Assembly (NCBI GenBank): GCA_023634235.1
Contig: JAMKCF010000015.1
Location: 2,705,698 to 2,769,697, forward strand
Length of the DNA: 64,000 bases
DNA from: Pisaster brevispinus
Lineage: Eukaryota; Echinodermata; Asteroidea; Forcipulatida; Asteriidae
Direction of reading: 5' to 3'
Part shown: positions 58,519-64,000 of the stretch, one piece after another
Position numbering within the stretch: position 1 is the stretch's first letter
Layout: each line of letters starts with the position of its first letter
Notes under the pieces: model-generated
Told to the model about the DNA's origin: nothing
Databases searched by the model: none
Seen by the model: only the letters and a program-made list of their open reading frames with translations
Program-made: the position numbers and the translations under genes

Positions 58519-61500
58519 AAGAGCCATAACGATAGAACTCTTTATTTATAAGTAAAGTTGAAAACTAACGCTTCTGGGATGTTTTTGTTGTAAATTCTGT
58601 GATGACAAAAATTGTCCAGTTAAGTTTTGCAATGGTTGGAAAATGTTTTCCTCTATAAAATGAGGAGAAAAGTCTGGTGAAAATGACAGTGTAAAATAAA
58701 CGTGCATTACAATATTATCTATAATTTTAATCAATATGTTTATGTTGCCCTGTTTGTATATCTTTAATACCGGTGTGGTATCTAGACTTCCCTTCATTTT
58801 CTTCAGAAAAAAAACCTCTGAAACTGTTGATTTATTTTATGGTGTGATGATAAGGAATGTTGTTTATGATCGGTAATGATACGATATATCTTTCCACACG
58901 CAGTCATTTTGTCATTTTTCACCGATAGTCTGCAATAATGTCTTTTGGGTCTTGAGAGTGCCCTGTTTTATGTATGACCACCACAGACACGTTTTAGTGA
59001 ATAAATACCCTCCCCTCATCTACCCAACATAAATAACGAAGTCCCCGAAGACCTAATTAAAACTCATTTGAAAATTCCCCGACTAGATTTGTTGTAGAAA
59101 GCTTGCGAAGAAAGCGCCTCCAGCGTCCGTTGGGTGTTTAGTTTTGGAATACACGGGATAATCACGCGCATCTGTGGCGAAATCTCGCGGGCGTGCCTCG
59201 TTGTTACGAAATCGGCTCTGGCGAGAAGTCCGCCAGCCTGGGTTTAATCAATGAAGTTGTTTACTTCGATTTCTTTGAGGGTGTTTATTTAATTCCATGA
59301 CAGATATGAAATAGTTTTAGATTAGAAGAGCATCTGCTTTCTACAGGGGGTGAAGCAGGACTGTTGCACGATCAGTGTTATCTGTCGATATTACGATAGC
59401 GTGACTACCCGAGAGTAAATCCTAAGGAGGGCTCGGAAGTAAATCTTCCAAACAACGGAGGCAAAGCACCTGCGGAATGAGAATGGAATCTCACCGTCTT
59501 CTCCTGACTCAGTCTTATTGCTAGTGTAGTTGGAATTAGGTCAGAGATAAAAACGATGGGGGGGGGACTACCGACGGGTACGACCCGAGGAGACGAATCG
59601 AAGACCAATTTAGTTATAATAATAAAACTGACACGTCCTCAAGAGCCGGAGGGGATGGAACTGAGAAAGATTCCTCGATTGAACTTGAAGATGTTGGTGG
59701 ATTGAGAACCGAGCGGCTACAGAATGAGCTAGAAGCTTATGAACCTCATCCTATATATTTATCTTCGCAAGCCCTGTCCTCTGACTAACAATCATTGCAT
59801 TATTACACGTTATCAAAATATTTCTGTGTGCTTTCTGCCTCTCTCGCTCTGTTCATCTCTTTCTACTTGACTGCTTCTGTTACACCAGTAGAGGTTACGT
59901 GTTCATGTCTGTTGTGTTGTCACTTAGCCTTCGAGAAAGACTCTGCTGGGATCGAAACGTGTGGCCAATAACTTTTGTTTTCTTTATTTGCATTTACACC
60001 ATTCTGGTCGGTGCACTTTGCAACAGCCAATTATTTTCTCAAAAAAACATTGGAACATTCAACAATTTATGTAAACCTGCATAGCTGTCAATTATTGTCG
60101 AAAGGATGGTCCTCATTTTTAATTGTTCGATATTTCAAGTTGATGGTAGCCTGTCCCGGCCCTCCTTCAGTCGATACTTGATAATGTCTTCCCCGTGTAA
60201 ACTTGTCAACACTATAAAGTTGTACAGCATGAGTCCAGGGGTTCAGCCTATAGCTGGGGAGTCTACCAGCTCAGCAAAGGTCCGTGTACATGCCCATGTA
60301 AGGAAATTGACATGTGCCAAGCACACTCTTGTGGGTGTGGTCAGGGGGTATGAGAAAGTACCCCCCAAGTTAGCTAGATCAGCTTGAGTTATCCTGATGA
60401 AAGCTACTGGGAAATGAGGAAGGGGTGAAAAAGGGGAGTCTGGCTGCCTGCCAAATTCTGCTTTATGTTTATGTTAGGGTGGGAAAGTTTGGAACTATTT
60501 CGAACGGTAGTCATCGAAAGGTTAACTTGGAAGACGGGTTGTTTCTAGTTCAACTTTGGTGTGGTCTCTGGTAATTAACCATCCTACGACTGTTTGGATG
60601 TTGTTTTTGTGGGAGACAATCCGTCTTTGGGAAAAGTCAATATTAAGCAATGGTTATACCAGACCCTTTCTTTGAAGTATTCATTCACTTTTACACAAAC
60701 ACGGGGGTGGTAAAAAAAGAAAGGGGGATTGGGAAGAACTACAACTTATTAAAAAGAGCATTTTCCGATGGTACCACCTGCCTAACACGTGATAAATCAC
60801 GCCATTCAAACACAACCCCAACGTGAAGCTCTATAAATGGGGTTATTACATTGGAGCACAAGTTACAACAACTTGACGATCACTCAGTTCGGGTTGCGTG
60901 TCTCGCTCGTGGTGTGAAAACGGGCAACGCGAAGAGCATACATATTTGATTATTTCAATGTAGCCAATCTAATGAAATTTATGCACACTCAAAGGGCTTC
61001 TCACTTTTGCTTTAAAGAGAGTGTACGACATGAAGAAATGTCAGGGCTAGAGACAGCAATGGGAATTACTGACGGTTGGCTTGTTCCTCCTCCTCGCAAG
61101 GCGCCATTTTGATTTCATTAGCCCCCCTTGACTCTCTTGACGACACCCACAGATTTGCCAAATCAAGAACACTTCAGTGTCGTGTACTTTTACCACTTCG
61201 TGAATGATTGGAAAGCTCTCTGATAGTTATCGCATTCTTTTGAAAAGATTACAGCACGGTTCACTTTGGTTTGCAACCCAAGTTTGTTTTTTTGTTTTTG
61301 CAAATCAAATATGAATTCGCGAGGTCATCCGTCTGATAGTGAGTCGGGTATCCAACCAAGTATTGATCGTCCTGAGGAATGTTTTTTTTCCATGATAATC
61401 ATCTCTCTGAGGAGGCTGACCGAGTTTCCTAAATCCAGAGTGACACCGATCGTGTCAACTCTTCATTCTTTGCCAGAAAAATCACAACCTGCGTTGTATT

Positions 61501-62046
61501 GGATAACAGTTTGTCTAATATTATGTGTGTGTGTGAATACTTTACAACAGTAAGACCATGTAGATCAAGGCATCTGGGGAGAAGAAGTGTATTCCCAGAT
61601 TTATCTTCGCCGGATATTCTCAGACTCTCAATACAGCTCCACCAAAGCTCTAATTTTGCTCAAGTTTTTGCTCCGGGCCATTCCGAAATTAGGAGCTACT
61701 TTCCGGTTTACTTTACAGTTAGGATTTAATTAAGAATTGGGTTTCATGGAGCTGGAGATATCCAGGTTACTGGTTTATTGAACTTAATATGATATTCAGT
61801 AATGTAATGTTTGCTAACAGGAAAACTCTCATTAAAATGTCAATCAAACGATAGTATAGGTGATTGCACTTCTCATTTTAAAGTTAATTTATATTAATTA
61901 TTTTGTTTTTTTATTGAAGCTATCAACACAACAATATCTCCACCTCAGTTACTCCTAGCATTACTGTTTACCGCTTCTATAATATCAGTATTGTCAAAAG
62001 ATGAACATGTATTGTTTCTTTTCAACACCTCTGAACACTTTTTTTT
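58519..62046. other. Intergenic, no supported gene
   Basis: No domain, RNA gene or element recognised. Frames at 59899-60387 and 61266-61729 overlap one another in different frames and look like chance. Confidence 0.4.
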
Positions 62047-62193
62047 TAAACTGGGGTGTAAAATTGATTCTTGTGACAACACCGACATGGTGTTAGCTGT
62101 CCCATCGTACGATATCATTGGTGAAATTAACACCGTCAGTGTTGTCACATAATATTACCAATCAAGAGAATCAATTTGACATCCCCAGTTTTT
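62047..62193. mobile_element. Family K MITE, about 147 bp
   Basis: AAACTGGGGTGTAAAATTGA TTCTT at the left pairs with the complement of GAGAATCAATTTGACATCCC CAGTTT at the right. Inner GTGACAACACCGAC pairs with GTCAGTGTTGTCAC. The element is largely palindromic and non-coding. Confidence 0.65.
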
Positions 62194-64000
62194 GCATTGA
62201 ACGCCGATGAGGGGAATTGTTTTTTTTTTTAATTGTTCGTTATTTTTACACCACATTTAATTTCCATGCATCTCATCGGCACCAGCACTGCCTCTACCCA
62301 TCTTCTTGGTGTTTTTTGTCTAAGTCTCTGTACTACTTCAGGCTTCCCGTCTTATATTCCTCTTGCTTCCTGCCTCCACAGCATCTACGTCTCGCTATCA
62401 TCGCATCGTTAATTGGCCTTCAAACCTGTAGTTTGTCGATTTAAATCAAATTGAGCAGACATCGATTCTGTAATGTCATATTGGTAACATCCTATTCGTT
62501 TTTCTTTTATGACAGCAAAATGTGTGTTTAAGGAGTCGTTGCCTCAACATTCATATACGGTGATACTTCCTCCCCGAAACAATTTAAACTGATGTCCCTC
62601 GATAATTTTTAATAAAGGAAAACGCGAAATGAAAGTGTAAATGCATCAGAATCGAAATTAAAAACGATTTTTTTTTTCTAATTAGAAATTAAATGTGTCG
62701 GAAAAGAATCCTAACCGTTGTTTCTTCAAAAAGAGTGGCCTTGTACATTCCACCGCCTTTCTGGCAGGCACTGGCAGGCACTGGTCACATGGGTTACATT
62801 TTTGGTGTAACATAAATTCAAGAGTTATAAAAAAAAATGACAGCTGAACAAGTTTTTAGATGTGCCGTCTTTCTTCATATCAAAAGTTAATACAAACCAG
62901 ACAGTGCAATCTCCGTAAAATATCAGATTGTATAATATTTTCTTCCATTGAGCTGTGTACAAATCGTGCCCACGCAGGAAGTCCGGGCTCTGTGGCTTTT
63001 TTGTAAACACGTCATGTGACGTCACAGGTTGCGAGGTCTATACAGAAACTTGTAAATTGTTAGGCAAATTTGATAAAGAACTCATTTATGGCATGAAAGT
63101 CCGATTTTTACAAAGTGAAAGAATCTTTGCTACAAACCATACAAGAAGCTATATAGTCAAAGTTTATTTCATTAAACTGATTCAAATGTATACTTGGGAT
63201 ATCTGTATCACCAGCACCCCTGAAATTTGTTCCTTTGGAGTCCCTCCGAAAACCCTTTCCTTTTCTTCAAGGAATATTGTAGTTTCAAAAAATCTCGAAC
63301 TTTTTCTGCTGTCACCTATTGTGGAAGTTATCTATTACTCTGTTTGATAGAGGCAAGATGGGGGTAGGCAAAGTTTATTAGTTATTAATTTCCTCTTGTC
63401 ATGAGCGGTTTACTAATATTCTGCACTCAACTCCTCACAGTGTACTTGCTAGTCCTGGACGCATGGTCAAGATTAACTAGTTTGACGTGTATTAAGAGTA
63501 CAATTCCACATCTAGTGGACGTTTTCTCCCCGGGCGAAACCTCCGGCATTCCCCCCACTGAAAAGTGCAACTAGCACGCTGAGATGACGATCCCTCGCGG
63601 AAGATGAAGGGGGCTGGGGAAAATAATTTCGTCCACTGACGACAAACATGGCTTGTCAAATTGCAAATGTTCGTACGCTTCTGACCTAATTTTTACTGTG
63701 CTTTTAAACGAGCCGTTGACGTAACCTCCATGTTGGGAATGTCGGCTGCGTTAAGGCACTATACGATGAATGGCGCTGCGGTTTAATTAAATCAGAATTC
63801 GATTTTGAAAGATATTTTGAACGTGTGTCATGTGAATAGGTACAAACCTAAATACTTCTCCTTCGTACTGATGATTAACAAAATATTATTTTAGGACAAT
63901 TGACATTCCGAAGAGACAAGAACTGGAATCTCGTCATGCAGCTGTAATTAAACTGCAGTCAATATTCTTCAGAACGAGTGTTTCATTATTCAATTGGTAA
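62194..64000. other. Intergenic, no supported gene
   Basis: The longest frame is 130 codons at 62955-63347 (plus). It has no recognisable domain, no compositional signature, and an ATG in an AT-rich context, so it is left out. Confidence 0.4.

Noticed and set aside
62955..63347. 130-codon plus-strand frame
   Set aside because: No recognisable domain, no splice context, and residue composition typical of AT-rich non-coding DNA.

Overview
The window looks like metazoan nuclear DNA. It is AT-rich, almost free of long open reading frames, and full of microsatellites, minisatellites and short inverted-repeat (MITE or foldback type) elements. The only gene I can support is a three-exon neuropeptide GPCR with introns of about 2.25 and 1.18 kb. 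Receptor type, intron style and the many palindromic repeats fit a marine deuterostome, most likely an echinoderm. I cannot fix the species, and a starfish is only a guess. Nothing looks bacterial, viral or organellar. I recognised no rRNA, tRNA or CRISPR array.

The gene lies on the minus strand at 31419-36018. Exon 1 (36018-35284) encodes TM1-TM5 and most of intracellular loop 3. Exon 2 (33030-32914) encodes TM6. Exon 3 (31733-31419) encodes TM7 and the cytoplasmic tail. Both junctions are phase 0 with GT/AG sites, and the joined product is 388 residues. It has the class A hallmarks and a loop-3 signature shared with RYamide/luqin-type receptors. Position 6.48, normally Trp in CWxP, is Tyr here. 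Intron 1 holds a roughly 0.9-kb minisatellite with a 29-bp core unit, and intron 2 holds a 41-nt near-palindrome of a dispersed repeat family.

The left 31 kb is intergenic or belongs to undetected gene structure. It holds foldback elements (206-306, 2475-3117, 5941-6125, 6409-6932, 11078-11225, 12850-13241, 13585-13797, 15702-16318, 23236-23640, 23867-24180), copies of a GGGTCA/TGACCC-rich repeat (341-735, 5650-5770, 10740-10996), a 179-bp near-identical direct duplication (16365/19916), a 158-bp tandem repeat (18422-18862) and a pyrimidine-rich, G-poor tract (29440-30110).

The right 28 kb has the same character. It includes a 40-bp perfect palindrome (43113-43152), further copies of the same elements (46912-47440, 53138-53734, 57837-58165), a 223-bp hairpin (47773-47995), a 238-bp tandem duplication (53053-53515) and foldback elements at 54381-54774, 55358-55556 and 62047-62193.

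Because there is one recognisable gene, no multi-gene pathway can be inferred. The most useful content is the receptor model and the catalogue of non-autonomous repeat families, several with members 10-50 kb apart in this window. One family carries perfect inverted nuclear-receptor half-sites. Family letters (A-K) are my own labels. Short exons of other genes could be hidden in the sequence and would not be seen by eye.
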